Assembly (NCBI RefSeq): GCF_038595055.1
Contig: NZ_CP152002.1
Span: forward strand, 6,382,501-6,446,500
DNA length: 64,000 bases
Direction of reading: 5' to 3'
Origin: Paenibacillus sp. FSL R7-0345
Lineage (GTDB): Bacteria > Bacillota > Bacilli > Paenibacillales > Paenibacillaceae
The notes under the pieces are model-generated. The model had not been told where the DNA came from, did not search any database, and saw nothing but the letters and a program-made list of their open reading frames with translations. Both the position numbers and the translations under genes were made by a program. Below are positions 1 through 12,558 of this stretch, piece after piece (position 1 is the first letter of the stretch; each line of letters starts with the position of its first letter).

Positions 1-1031
1 TGTTTCCCTTTTGACAATGGATCTTAGCACTCACTGTCTGACTCCCGGCAAGAAGTTAATGGCATTCGGAGTTTGACTGAGCTTGGTAACCCTTGCGGGC
101 CCCGCACCCAATCAGTGCTCTACCTCCATCACTCCATTCACCGAGGCTAGCCCTAAAGCTATTTCGGGGAGAACCAGCTATCTCCGAGTTCGATTGGAAT
201 TTCTCCGCTACCCCCACCTCATCCCCGCACTTTTCAACGTACGTGGGTTCGGGCCTCCAGTGCGTGTTACCGCACCTTCACCCTGGACAGGGGTAGATCA
301 CACGGTTTCGGGTCTACGTCCACATACTAAATCGCCCTATTCAGACTCGCTTTCGCTGCGGCTCCGGCTTCTCACCTTAACCTTGCATGTTAAACGTAAC
401 TCGCCGGTTCATTCTACAAAAGGCACGCCATCACCCATAGATCGGGCTCTGACTTTTTGTAAGCACACGGTTTCAGGTTCTATTTCACTCCCCTTCCGGG
501 GTGCTTTTCACCTTTCCCTCACGGTACTGTTTCACTATCGGTCGCCAGGTAGTATTTAGCCTTGACAGATGGTCCTGCCGGATTCATACGGGGTTTCACG
601 TGCCCCGCACTACTCGGGATCCGTCTCGGAGAGAACACAGTTTAGGCTACAGGGCTTTTACCTCTATCGCGGGCCTTTCCAGACCTCTTCGCCTACCATA
701 TTCCTTTGTAACTCCATGTGAGACGTCCCACAACCCCAGGAGGCAAGCCCCCTGGTTTAGGCTGTTCCGCGTTCGCTCGCCGCTACTGACGGAATCACTA
801 TTGTTTTCTCTTCCTCAGGGTACTTAGATGTTTCAGTTCCCCTGGTCTGCCTCTGCACACCCTATGTATTCAGATGTGAGTAACTGCGAATTACCACAGC
901 TGGGTTTCCCCATTCGGACACCCCCGGATCAAAGCTTGCTTACAGCTCCCCGAGGCAGTTTCGTTGTTCGCCACGTCCTTCGTCGGCTCCTGGCGCCTAG
1001 GCATCCTCCGTGTGCTCTTATTAGCTTAACC
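1..1031 (-). rRNA. rrl: 23S ribosomal RNA, 5' part (cut by window edge)
   Basis: Read on the minus strand, the gene begins near 1031 with GGTTAAGCTAATAAGAGCAC and the conserved GGATGCCTAGGCGCCAGGAG stretch that marks the 5' end of bacterial 23S rRNA. It continues without a break to position 1, so only about the first third of the molecule is present. It is the last gene seen of an rrn operon transcribed right to left (16S, tRNA-Ala, 23S). Every protein-length open frame inside this span is a chance frame in rRNA. Confidence 0.97.
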
Positions 1032-1178
1032 TCGATTTTTCCTTCGGAAAATATCGGACATTGAATTGCTTCAAAGCCTTTATTTCCATTAGGATCATCG
1101 TTAGCACCGCCATTAATATTAAACTTGTTTACACAAGTTCAGCTTAAAGGAATGTTCTAAAACGCAAATTCGTTTCGG

Positions 1179-1194
1179 TATCCAGTTTTCAAGG
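1179..1194 (-). promoter_or_regulatory. Conserved pre-23S leader element
   Basis: On the minus strand this reads CCTTGAAAACTGGATA, an element that Bacillales rrn operons carry in the 16S-23S spacer upstream of mature 23S. A related copy (about 3090-3107) lies upstream of 16S. Such leader elements are linked to rRNA processing and antitermination; that role is taken from other species and is not shown here. The rest of the spacer (1032-1224) holds no second tRNA. Confidence 0.6.
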
Positions 1195-1224
1195 ATCAAG
1201 ACATAACAAATTGATGAAGTTTGT

Positions 1225-1300
1225 TGGTGGAGCCAAGCGGGATCGAACCGCTGACCTCCTGCTTGCAAGGCAGGCGCTCTCCCAGCTGAGCTATGGCCCC
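1225..1300 (-). tRNA. tRNA-Ala (anticodon UGC)
   Basis: The minus strand folds into a complete 76-nt cloverleaf. The acceptor stem is GGGGCCA/TGGCTCC and contains the G3-U70 pair that identifies alanine tRNA. The D arm is GCTCAGCTGGGAGAGC, the anticodon loop CTTGCAA gives anticodon TGC, the T loop is GTTCGATCC, and CCA is encoded at the 3' end. It sits in the 16S-23S spacer. There is no tRNA-Ile beside it: 1301-1402 and 1032-1224 contain no second cloverleaf. Confidence 0.98.
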
Positions 1301-1401
1301 TCAAATTCCATCAAAACTGAGCAAATGGATACGCGTTAATCAAAGCTTTTGGAAGCTTAGCTTCCGATTTGAATGTCATCATTGCAGATGACGATTCTCC
1401 A

Positions 1402-2952
<1,551 letters not shown>

Positions 2953-3147
2953 GGTTTTTCCGAGCAGCTACTTCACCCGAATGACTCCGAGGAAATAACC
3001 ATCCGAAAACTATCGAAAAGAGCGATTGCTCATTTTGAAACTGACGATTCATTAAATGAATCTTTGTAAAAATTAACGCGTTCCATTTGTTCAGTTTTCA
3101 AAGAACTTGCTTCCGGCATTCAACTTTCGTTTCTTGCCCGGAATTAG

Positions 3148-3177
3148 ATAATATCATGTTTTCGTAATTCTTGTCAA
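3148..3177 (-). promoter_or_regulatory. rrn promoter P2 (sigma-A type)
   Basis: On the minus strand TTGACA (3172-3177) and TATTAT (3148-3153) are separated by 18 bp, about 200 bp upstream of mature 16S. It is the promoter nearer to the rRNA genes of a tandem pair, the usual design for Bacillales rrn operons. Confidence 0.85.
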
Positions 3178-3233
3178 CTTATTTTTTTCTCGGCCCGTTT
3201 ACTCGGCGTTGATGTCTCATAAGCACAAGAGAT

Positions 3234-3262
3234 AATATATCATGCTGATTAAAGGATTGCAA
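3234..3262 (-). promoter_or_regulatory. rrn promoter P1 (sigma-A type)
   Basis: On the minus strand TTGCAA (3257-3262) and TATATT (3234-3239) are separated by 17 bp. It lies about 85 bp upstream of P2 and forms the distal member of the tandem rrn promoter pair. Confidence 0.75.
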
Positions 3263-3410
3263 GCCTTTTTTACAAAATTACGTTTCCGACTGTTTACGTC
3301 AGGTCCTCAGCATAATTTGATTCCCAGGAAGCCCTGACAGTGGCTACAATAGAATCTGTATTGCTTTTGCAAGCTATCCCCTAACTTCACTTGTATGGAA
3401 AGGATTATCG

Positions 3411-4667
3411 ATGAATACTAACCTCAGGCAGGGTAACCCTGCATCTGCTCTTGAGACCCAAGAGCAGCGCAATCAGCAGCAGGCCACCATTTACAGAATA
3501 TTGCTGGCTGTCAGCTTTGTTCATTTATTCAACGATTCTATTCAGGCAGTAATTCCGGCACTCTTCCCTACCCTCAAGGATAATCTGCATCTGTCCTTCA
3601 CCCAGATTGGCTGGCTTGCCTTTGCCCTGAATATTACCTCTTCACTGATTCAACCGGTAATCGGGTTCGCTGCTGACCGTAAGCCAAGACCTATTCTGCT
3701 GCCGCTTGGCATGTGCTGTACGTTTGCAGGCGTCTTACTTTTAGCTTTTGCCGACAGCTACATTCTGGTGATTATCTCTATTATATTTGTTGGACTGGGA
3801 TCAGCTGCCTTCCATCCGGAAGGCATGCGTGTAGCCCATATGGCGGCTGGTCAGCGCAAGGGCCTCTCACAGTCGATCTTTCAGGTCGGCGGGAACGCCG
3901 GGCAATCTCTGGGGCCTTTGCTGAACTACGCGGTATTCATTCCTTTCGGGCAGATCGGTGCGCTTGGGTTCACTCTTTTTGCCGCTGCGGGGATTGTCAT
4001 TCAGACTTATATCGCCCGGTGGTACCGTGGAATGCTGAAGGCCGGATATACGTTCCGTAAAAAAGCCTCATCAGGTGCGATTGATCCTGCACGGCGGAAA
4101 GCAGTACTTATGGCTACCCTGATTCTGGTCTTTATCGTCTTCGTCCGTTCCTGGTACGGGGCATCGATCGGGGGCTATTATGCTTTCTATTTAATGGATC
4201 ATTACGGCATGGAGCTTGACAGCGCCCAAATCTATATCTTTTTGTATCTGGCTGCTGGAGCTGTCGGCACATTCTTTGGCGGACCGCTTGCCGACCGCTT
4301 TGGACGGCGTAATCTGATTCTGCTTTCTATGGTAGGCACAGTACCGCTTGCGCTTATTCTTCCGTTTGCGAATGCTTTTTGGGCGGCTGTGCTGCTGATT
4401 ATCTCCGGATTTGTTTTATTGTCCAGCTTCTCGGTTACCGTTGTCTACGCACAGATGCTGTATCCGGGAAATATCGGGACGGTTTCAGGCTTAATCACCG
4501 GACTTGCCTTTGGCCTTGGCGGGATCGGCTCTTTAGTCATCGGTAAGCTCATTGACCATACTGACATCACTACCGTGTTTGTAGCCTGCGGCTTTCTGCC
4601 GCTGCTCGGATTGGCCGCACTTCTGCTTCCCGGCGATAAGAAGCTGGAGCAATGGGCGGCTGAGTAA
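3411..4667 (+). CDS. MFS transporter, fosmidomycin-resistance (Fsr) type
   Basis: This 418-residue protein has about twelve hydrophobic segments. Features of the Fsr branch of the major facilitator superfamily are visible: HLFNDSIQAVIPALFPTLK in the first segment, GFAADRKPRP as the loop 2-3 motif, AFHPEGMRVAHMA in segment 4, and GGPLADRFGRRN between segments 8 and 9. Family members export fosmidomycin or other small molecules by proton antiport; the substrate here cannot be read from sequence. The ATG is preceded by GGAAAGGA at good spacing. It is a single-gene unit that ends at the hairpin at 4700-4737 and is divergent from the rrn operon. Confidence 0.85.
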   Translation: MNTNLRQGNPASALETQEQRNQQQATIYRILLAVSFVHLFNDSIQAVIPALFPTLKDNLHLSFTQIGWLAFALNITSSLIQPVIGFAADRKPRPILLPLGMCCTFAGVLLLAFADSYILVIISIIFVGLGSAAFHPEGMRVAHMAAGQRKGLSQSIFQVGGNAGQSLGPLLNYAVFIPFGQIGALGFTLFAAAGIVIQTYIARWYRGMLKAGYTFRKKASSGAIDPARRKAVLMATLILVFIVFVRSWYGASIGGYYAFYLMDHYGMELDSAQIYIFLYLAAGAVGTFFGGPLADRFGRRNLILLSMVGTVPLALILPFANAFWAAVLLIISGFVLLSSFSVTVVYAQMLYPGNIGTVSGLITGLAFGLGGIGSLVIGKLIDHTDITTVFVACGFLPLLGLAALLLPGDKKLEQWAAE

Positions 4668-4699
4668 CTTTTCTTTGAAATACCTGATTTTATGATATG

Positions 4700-4737
4700 G
4701 CCCAGCCTTCTCCCGACAAGAGAATACTGGGCTTTTT
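4700..4737 (+). terminator. Rho-independent terminator after MFS gene
   Basis: GCCCAG (4700-4705) pairs with CTGGGC (4727-4732), with a second short stem TTCTC/GAGAA inside, followed by five T residues. Confidence 0.85.
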
Positions 4738-4875
4738 AATATCCTTTATATCGTACATCAGAGCCTGCGGCGGATCTTGCACGGCAGATTATTCAACCGC
4801 TGTTTTTTGCGGTACAATTAATTAATTCAAACTTGAAGTAAACTGGTAGCATTTGAAGCTGAAGGAGTGATATCC

Positions 4876-6150
4876 ATGAAAAATAGGCTGGCTGGCATCC
4901 GTAAGGGGTATGGCAAAAAGCTCGTTTCCATTCACCGCTGGAATGCCTGGCTGGTGTTGTTTCTGGCTGTGAGCGGATTGCTGCTGGTAGGCGGCTTTTG
5001 GCGCGAGATACTGGGTGAGGGCAGAGTATGGCTGAAGTGGGCACATATCGGCTTCGGTCTGGCACTGCTTATCCCCGTTATTTATTATCTGCTGCTTGCC
5101 GCTAAGCACTGGAAAAGACTAGACGGAAAAACTGGCCAAAAGGCAAATGTCCTTTTCGTGCTGGTGCTTCTAATCGGTTGGCTTATATCAGGAATTGTGC
5201 TCTGGCAGTTCAGGCTTGCCGGTCCGCGAGCGGCAAATGCGGCGCTTTTGATTCATGATCTGCTGACCTGGATCGGGCTTCCAGTCATCATCTATCACTC
5301 TATTACCCGGGTGAAGTGGCTTAAAGAGCCGCGAAAGCGTTCATTGGTTGCCGAAACAGGAGGTCCTGCAGGCTCGGATACTGCTACTGACGTAAAACGT
5401 CCTGCAGCCGGACGTACTCCTCAGCCTGTATACACACGGCGCGGCTTCATCAAGCTGGCTGTCGGGGCAGGTCTGGCAGTTACGGTTGGACCGACCTTTG
5501 TCCGGTGGATCGGCAAGTCTCTCCAGTTGCCCGGTACTGCAGACTATGCTGCCAATAATGCTAACGCGCTTATTCCCGACCCCGTTCCGCTGTCAGCTTC
5601 CTCTCCGCCAATCGGCGGCGGTGCAGAGGGCAGCTTCCGGGTATACACGGTGACCGATATTCCGGCGTTTGATAACTCGAACTGGTCCTTTACGATTGAT
5701 GGGCTGGTCGACAAACCATTCACCTGGAACTGGGAAGAGTTCGTGAAGCTGCAGCGTGAGGTATCGGTCAGTGATTTTCACTGCGTAACTGGCTGGTCCG
5801 TATATAAAAATACCTGGGAGGGCCTCCCATTGTATAAGCTGCTCGATATGGCTGGAGTGAAAAGCGAAGCGGTAATGGTCAAGCTCTACTCCGGCGACGG
5901 CGTCTACACCGACTCCCTGACCTTGCCGCAGGCCCGCATGGAAGATGTAATGGTCGCAGTAATGCACGACGGCGTACCGATCCCCAATCAGCTTGGAGGC
6001 CCTGTACGCCTGGTGACCCCTCAGATGTATGCCTACAAATCAGTTAAATGGCTTAACCGCATTGAGTTAATTGCGGAGGATCATGTCGGATACTGGGAAC
6101 AGCGCGGTTATGATAAGGATGCCTGGCTGCCTGGTGCCAAGCGGGTATAG
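4876..6150 (+). CDS. Cytochrome b-like membrane domain fused to YedY-type molybdopterin oxidoreductase
   Basis: This 424-residue protein has two parts. Residues 1-150 form four membrane segments with histidines at 20, 57, 127 and 141 at helix ends, as in di-heme cytochrome b-like anchors. Residues 186-205 carry a twin-arginine-like motif (TRRGFIKLAVGAG) before another hydrophobic stretch. Residues 250-424 match the sulfite-oxidase/YedY molybdopterin fold; DFHCVTGW holds the molybdenum-ligating cysteine (Cys303). The likely role is electron transfer from the quinone pool to an extracytoplasmic molybdenum centre that reduces an unknown substrate, as MsrQ and MsrP do as separate proteins in E. 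coli. The ATG at 4876 is chosen because GAAGGAG (4861-4867) lies 8 bp upstream; an in-frame GTG at 4867 lies within that site. Confidence 0.8.
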   Translation: MKNRLAGIRKGYGKKLVSIHRWNAWLVLFLAVSGLLLVGGFWREILGEGRVWLKWAHIGFGLALLIPVIYYLLLAAKHWKRLDGKTGQKANVLFVLVLLIGWLISGIVLWQFRLAGPRAANAALLIHDLLTWIGLPVIIYHSITRVKWLKEPRKRSLVAETGGPAGSDTATDVKRPAAGRTPQPVYTRRGFIKLAVGAGLAVTVGPTFVRWIGKSLQLPGTADYAANNANALIPDPVPLSASSPPIGGGAEGSFRVYTVTDIPAFDNSNWSFTIDGLVDKPFTWNWEEFVKLQREVSVSDFHCVTGWSVYKNTWEGLPLYKLLDMAGVKSEAVMVKLYSGDGVYTDSLTLPQARMEDVMVAVMHDGVPIPNQLGGPVRLVTPQMYAYKSVKWLNRIELIAEDHVGYWEQRGYDKDAWLPGAKRV

Positions 6151-6164
6151 TTTATTCAAATAAG

Positions 6165-6210
6165 AAAGCCCTGTAATTCTTTGCCGTTAAGCATAGAAAT
6201 TACAGGGCTT
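6165..6210. terminator. Bidirectional terminator between oxidoreductase gene and ligA
   Basis: AAGCCCTGTAATT and AATTACAGGGCTT form a long stem with T residues following on the plus strand and a weaker T-rich tail on the minus strand. It lies between two converging genes and can serve both. Confidence 0.85.
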
Positions 6211-6247
6211 TTTAAGTTCGCAGGCTTTCCAAATTACTCTAAAGCAG

Positions 6248-8260
<2,013 letters not shown>

Positions 8261-8357
8261 CCGGGCATATCCCTCCGTTATAAGGATTGTATCTAGCAAT
8301 AGAAATAACAGTTCTATATCTCTTTATTTTCTAAAATCGCCTGCGCTAACCCTGCGG

Positions 8358-10724
8358 TTACTCGACTTTGGTGATTGGCGCAAATCCGGCGAGCAGCCGT
8401 TTCACTCCAACCGGCGCCGGAAAAGCAATCTGCAGCTCCGTATCGTTGCCGGTACCCTTCACGGACACAATGGTGCCGGTGCCCCATTTGCCGTGGGCTA
8501 CCTTGTCGCCGGCCTTGAACTCGCCGGCCGCCGCCGCAGCAGCCCCTCCCGTAGCGCGCTGCGCGCCGCTGCCGGTCGTTACCGTCACGCGTCCTGCCCC
8601 AGGGACAGCGGACGCGGTGCTGCCGCCCAGGCTGGCGCTTTTCCCGCCAGCCTGCGAAGTGCCGGCACCGCCTGTGGCCCGGCTGCCGAAGTTCCCCCGG
8701 CCGCCGCCGCCGAAGCCGCGGCCGCCATAGGCACCGCCCACCTCCGCGCCGCCGCGCCGGAAGCGGTCCGATTCCCGGACGGTGTCTTCCTTCAGCTCCT
8801 CGGGAATCTCCTCCAGGAAGCGGGACGGCGGGTTGGCCGTCGTCCGCCCGAACAGCGTGCGCATTCTTGCACAGCTGAGGAACAGCTGCTTCTCTGCGCG
8901 CGTAATGCCTACATACGCCAGCCGGCGTTCCTCTTCCAGTTCATCATTGTCCTGGAAGGCACGGCTGTGCGGGAACACGCCCTCCTCCAGGCCGATGATG
9001 AATACAGTCGGGAACTCCAGACCTTTGGCACTGTGCATCGTCATCAGCACAACCGCGTCGCTGCGGTCCTCTTCGTCGTTGTTCATGCTGTCGATATCGG
9101 CAATCAGCGCCAGATCCGTCAGGAAGGAAACCAGCGACTTGTCTTCGTTATTTTTCTCAAACTCCATCGTCACGGACAGGAACTCATCAATGTTCTCCAG
9201 CCGGGCGCGGGATTCCAGCGTATTCTCATTTTGCAGCTCCAGCCGGTACTGGGACAGCTCCAGAATCTTCTCGGTAAGCTCGGTTACCGACAGGAACTCC
9301 ACCATCCGGTGCAGTGCTTCAATCATGTCATAGAATTCAACCAGCGCATTGCGCGTCCGGCCGGCAAAGCCGAGATCATCCACAGTCTGCAGCACCCGGA
9401 AAATCGAAACATTCCGTTCAGCCGCCGCCACAGCCAGCTTGCCAATGGTAGTATCCCCGAGTCCGCGCTTAGGTACATTGATAATCCGCGCCAGGCTGAT
9501 ATCGTCATCCGGGTTGGATAGGAGCCGCAGATACGCAAGGATATCCTTAATTTCTTTACGGTCATAGAACTTGATCCCGCCCACGATCTGATAAGGAATG
9601 TCGGACTTAATAAGAATTTCTTCTATTACACGGGACTGGGCATTGGTACGGTACAGAATGGCATGATTCTGGTACGCCTGTCCCTGCTTAACATTCTTAC
9701 TGATCTCTCCGGTGATGAAGTATCCTTCGTCATGTTCGGTATCACCGCGGAAAACCTTGATCTTCGCACCTTCGTCCGAATCCGTCCATAGCTTCTTCGG
9801 TTTACGGCCTGTATTCAGTGCGATAACGCCGTTCGCTGCATTCAGAATATTGGAGGTCGAGCGGTAGTTCTGCTCCAGCAGAATGGTGGTTGCTTCCGGG
9901 TAGTCCTCTTCAAAGTTAAGAATGTTGGTAATGTCCGCTCCGCGCCAGCGGTAAATCGACTGGTCGCTGTCGCCGACTACGCAGATCCGGTGATGGCCGT
10001 CAGCCAGCATCCGGCAGAGCATATACTGCGCCCGGTTCGTATCCTGGTACTCATCGACATGGATGTACTTAAATTTCTTCTGGTAGAAATCCAGCACCTC
10101 AGGTACTTCTTTAAACAGCTGGATTGTCTTCATAATCAGGTCATCAAAATCAAGCGAGTTGTTGCTTCTCAGCCGCTGCTGGTATTTGGTGTATACTTTT
10201 GCCACCAGGCCTTCAAAATGATCGCCGATCTTCTGTTCATACTGCGCCGGTGTTATCAGTTCATTCTTCGCTGTGCTGATTACCGCCTGTACCGCTTTGG
10301 GCTCAAATTTCTTGGTATCGATATTCAAATCCTTCATACAATTGCGGATAACAGACAGCTGATCAGAAGAATCAAGAATGGAGAAATTAGAGGTAAAACC
10401 GATCCGTTCAATATCCTTACGCAGAATTCTTACGCACATGGAGTGGAAGGTGGATACCCAAATATCCCGGCCCTCCTCTCCGACCAGCTTGGAGACACGC
10501 TCCTGCATCTCACGGGCCGCTTTATTCGTAAAGGTGATCGCCAGGATCGCCCACGGCGGCGCCATACGGTTCGCAATCAGCCAGGCAATCCGGTGGGTAA
10601 GCACACGGGTCTTACCGCTGCCCGCTCCGGCCATAATTAAAAGCGGCCCTTCAGTCGTTTCTACAGCCTTACGCTGCGGAGGATTCAGCCGGCTTACGGC
10701 ATCCTGTATGTTAATAAGTTGCAT
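8358..10724 (-). CDS. pcrA: ATP-dependent DNA helicase PcrA (UvrD/Rep family)
   Basis: This 788-residue superfamily-1 helicase unwinds DNA 3' to 5' in repair and plasmid replication and removes recombination filaments. Walker A is AGAGSGKTRVL, motif II is VDEYQDTN, motif III is GDSDQSIYRWRGAD, motif V contains MTMHSAKGLEF, and motif VI is VGITRAEK. After about residue 650 there is a Gly/Ala/Ser-rich low-complexity stretch of roughly 80 residues, then a folded C-terminal segment (FKAGDKVAHGKWGTG) matching the Tudor-like domain through which PcrA binds RNA polymerase. The ATG at 10724 is chosen because AAAGGAG lies about 10 bp upstream; the ATG at 10733 is only 1 bp from that site. Confidence 0.95.
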   Translation of the reverse strand: MQLINIQDAVSRLNPPQRKAVETTEGPLLIMAGAGSGKTRVLTHRIAWLIANRMAPPWAILAITFTNKAAREMQERVSKLVGEEGRDIWVSTFHSMCVRILRKDIERIGFTSNFSILDSSDQLSVIRNCMKDLNIDTKKFEPKAVQAVISTAKNELITPAQYEQKIGDHFEGLVAKVYTKYQQRLRSNNSLDFDDLIMKTIQLFKEVPEVLDFYQKKFKYIHVDEYQDTNRAQYMLCRMLADGHHRICVVGDSDQSIYRWRGADITNILNFEEDYPEATTILLEQNYRSTSNILNAANGVIALNTGRKPKKLWTDSDEGAKIKVFRGDTEHDEGYFITGEISKNVKQGQAYQNHAILYRTNAQSRVIEEILIKSDIPYQIVGGIKFYDRKEIKDILAYLRLLSNPDDDISLARIINVPKRGLGDTTIGKLAVAAAERNVSIFRVLQTVDDLGFAGRTRNALVEFYDMIEALHRMVEFLSVTELTEKILELSQYRLELQNENTLESRARLENIDEFLSVTMEFEKNNEDKSLVSFLTDLALIADIDSMNNDEEDRSDAVVLMTMHSAKGLEFPTVFIIGLEEGVFPHSRAFQDNDELEEERRLAYVGITRAEKQLFLSCARMRTLFGRTTANPPSRFLEEIPEELKEDTVRESDRFRRGGAEVGGAYGGRGFGGGGRGNFGSRATGGAGTSQAGGKSASLGGSTASAVPGAGRVTVTTGSGAQRATGGAAAAAAGEFKAGDKVAHGKWGTGTIVSVKGTGNDTELQIAFPAPVGVKRLLAGFAPITKVE

Positions 10725-10740
10725 GGGTGACATGCTCCTT

Positions 10741-11457
10741 TCAAATAGTTGTCTTCAGCGTCTTCTTAACCGCCTGCACAGTAAGCAGCGCCTGCTGTAC
10801 ATCACGGTATATAATATTGCCCACAACGACGGTATCGCAAAGGGCTGCGGCCTGCTCAGCCTCAGCTTCCCCGGTAATTCCGCCCCCGTAAAAAAGCTGG
10901 CTGTGCTCGACCGACTCCCGCACTTCCCGGACAACATTCATATCACCGAACGTCCCGCTGTATTCAAGGTAAACGACCGGAAGTCCCATCAGCTTGTCCG
11001 CAATCTCCGCATACGCAGCAGCGGCACGGCCGCTCAAACTACTGTCAGCATTTGTAAGTCTTGCCACTGAGGAGTCTTCGTTTAAAACAATGTATCCTTC
11101 CGTCAGCACCATCTCCCACGGAATCAGACTGCCAAACCGCTCTATGGCTCTGCGGTGATGTCCGAGAATCCAGTCTGTGTGCGGCGTATTCAGCACCATA
11201 GGAATCATGTACAGGTCAAAGCCGGGAACAGCCGCCTCAAGCTCTGAAACCTCCAGTGCACAGGGAAGCTCATACCGCCGCAGCCTGGAGAGCAGTCCGG
11301 CCGTATTCTCATAAGTGACGCCGGTAGAGCCTCCTACCAGAATGGCATCCGTTCCGGACCGGCAAATAACATCAAGATCCCTGTCTCCAAGTTCACGGTC
11401 CGGGTCCAGCTTGAATACATGCCGCCAGGGCTGTATCATCTGCCGCATTTCGTTCAT
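10741..11457 (-). CDS. pcrB: Heptaprenylglyceryl phosphate synthase PcrB
   Basis: This TIM-barrel prenyltransferase of about 238 residues joins heptaprenyl diphosphate to sn-glycerol-1-phosphate, the first step of an archaeal-like ether lipid found in Bacillales. Family landmarks are HVFKLDPDREL at the N-terminus, the phosphate-binding GGSTGVT, VYLEYSGTFGD and FYGGGITGEAEAEQAA. The ATG at 11457 has AAGGA 10 bp upstream; an in-frame GTG at 11493 would add 12 residues with no family similarity. It is the first gene of pcrB-pcrA-ligA, with only 16 bp before pcrA. Confidence 0.93.
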   Translation of the reverse strand: MNEMRQMIQPWRHVFKLDPDRELGDRDLDVICRSGTDAILVGGSTGVTYENTAGLLSRLRRYELPCALEVSELEAAVPGFDLYMIPMVLNTPHTDWILGHHRRAIERFGSLIPWEMVLTEGYIVLNEDSSVARLTNADSSLSGRAAAAYAEIADKLMGLPVVYLEYSGTFGDMNVVREVRESVEHSQLFYGGGITGEAEAEQAAALCDTVVVGNIIYRDVQQALLTVQAVKKTLKTTI

Positions 11458-11507
11458 CCGTCGTCCATCCTTACTGTTTAAAAATACGAACACTTTTTCG
11501 CCTTTTA

Positions 11508-11536
11508 ATTATAGTATATAACCGTCAGTTCACCAA
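11508..11536 (-). promoter_or_regulatory. Promoter of pcrB-pcrA-ligA
   Basis: On the minus strand TTGGTG (11531-11536) and a perfect TATAAT (11508-11513) are 17 bp apart, about 50 bp before the pcrB start. Confidence 0.8.
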
Positions 11537-11592
11537 GCTGATTTAATAAAAATCCGGCTGGAATTTATATCTCTATTTCAACTTGCAGGTAA

Positions 11593-12459
11593 TCAGCGTA
11601 CGCCCCGCATCCGGCCCAAGTCCTCTTCTGACACAAAATCCGTATAAAACCCGTCGACGCCCATCCGGGACAGCCTCGTGATTTCGTCCTCATCGTTAAC
11701 GGTATGCACATAGACTCGGGCTCCCGCCTGTTTTAGCTTATGAACAAAGCTCTTGGTTGCTCTGGTCACCGGCATCGTAATCTCCACACCCGTTTCCTGT
11801 GCAAACTGAACCACCTGTTCATCACTGTCGTAGGACTGATATAACGTAAAGATCACTTCCGGAAAATCATAAACCTTCTTAACCACATCAAGCATATCAC
11901 GGCTATAGATTTGAGGTACAATCCGCGAAAGCAGCGCAGGATCTTTACGGTTAGCAGCTTCTACGATGTGTTCAAACTGTCTGGTTACGAGCTCCGGCTC
12001 AAGCTCCTTTGTATCAGTCACGATGTAAGCATCCGGATAAGCCGCCATGAGGTCCATGATTTTATCGATATCCAGCGGGGAATAAAGCGTCAGTATCGGG
12101 CTGTCCATCACTTCCTCATAGCTGAGTACAGCACCCTGCTTGGCGGCCGGCAGCACATCGAGCTGACCAAGCAGCCGGCTCATATTCCCGGTCCATTCAT
12201 GGCGGGCAACCAGCTTATCATCCGTAGTGAGCAGCAGATCCGTTTCAAATACACGGGTACCCTGTTCGTAGTTGGCAACAAAAGCATCCAGCGTGTTCGT
12301 ATAGGTATGATTATTAATCCCGCCCATCGCATGGGCAATAACCTTGTGTGCAGTAAAACCGGTTGCCGGCTCCTCTTCCTGAGGCCAAAGCGTAATTACC
12401 AGCAGCAGGACGAGGGCGGCAGCCATGAGGATATATGCAGTCCGTTTTCTTTTATCCAT
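11593..12459 (-). CDS. Membrane-anchored glycerophosphodiester phosphodiesterase-like protein
   Basis: This 288-residue protein has an N-terminal signal anchor (about residues 8-25) and a GDPD/PI-PLC-like TIM barrel outside the membrane. Catalytic features are present in altered form: IAHAMGGI replaces the usual HRG, followed by NT at the active-site rim, FETDLLLT for the metal-binding acidic pair, and ARHEWT for the second histidine. Later strands (IVTDTKE, VYVHTVNDE, GVDGFYTD) fit the barrel. GDPD enzymes release glycerol-3-phosphate from phosphodiesters such as deacylated phospholipids or teichoic acid, but the changed HRG motif makes activity uncertain. AAAGGA precedes the ATG. It lies between the glycan locus and pcrB. 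Confidence 0.75.
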   Translation of the reverse strand: MDKRKRTAYILMAAALVLLLVITLWPQEEEPATGFTAHKVIAHAMGGINNHTYTNTLDAFVANYEQGTRVFETDLLLTTDDKLVARHEWTGNMSRLLGQLDVLPAAKQGAVLSYEEVMDSPILTLYSPLDIDKIMDLMAAYPDAYIVTDTKELEPELVTRQFEHIVEAANRKDPALLSRIVPQIYSRDMLDVVKKVYDFPEVIFTLYQSYDSDEQVVQFAQETGVEITMPVTRATKSFVHKLKQAGARVYVHTVNDEDEITRLSRMGVDGFYTDFVSEEDLGRMRGVR

Positions 12460-12492
12460 AATAGAGGGTTTCCTTTACTGAAGATAGAGTAG

Positions 12493-12540
12493 AAAAAGCA
12501 AAAACGGCTGTGGCCTTATAGCAAGGAATTCAACCGTTTC
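12493..12540 (-). terminator. Terminator after priming glycosyltransferase gene
   Basis: On the minus strand AAACGGTTG pairs with CAGCCGTTT and is followed by TT and further T runs. It separates the glycan operon from the downstream GDPD-like gene. Confidence 0.7.
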
Positions 12541-12558
12541 TATGGGATCGTTATAAAA

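Noticed and set aside
10725..10733. PcrA start at ATG 10733
   Set aside because: The ribosome binding site would be only 1 bp from this ATG; ATG 10724 has 10-bp spacing.
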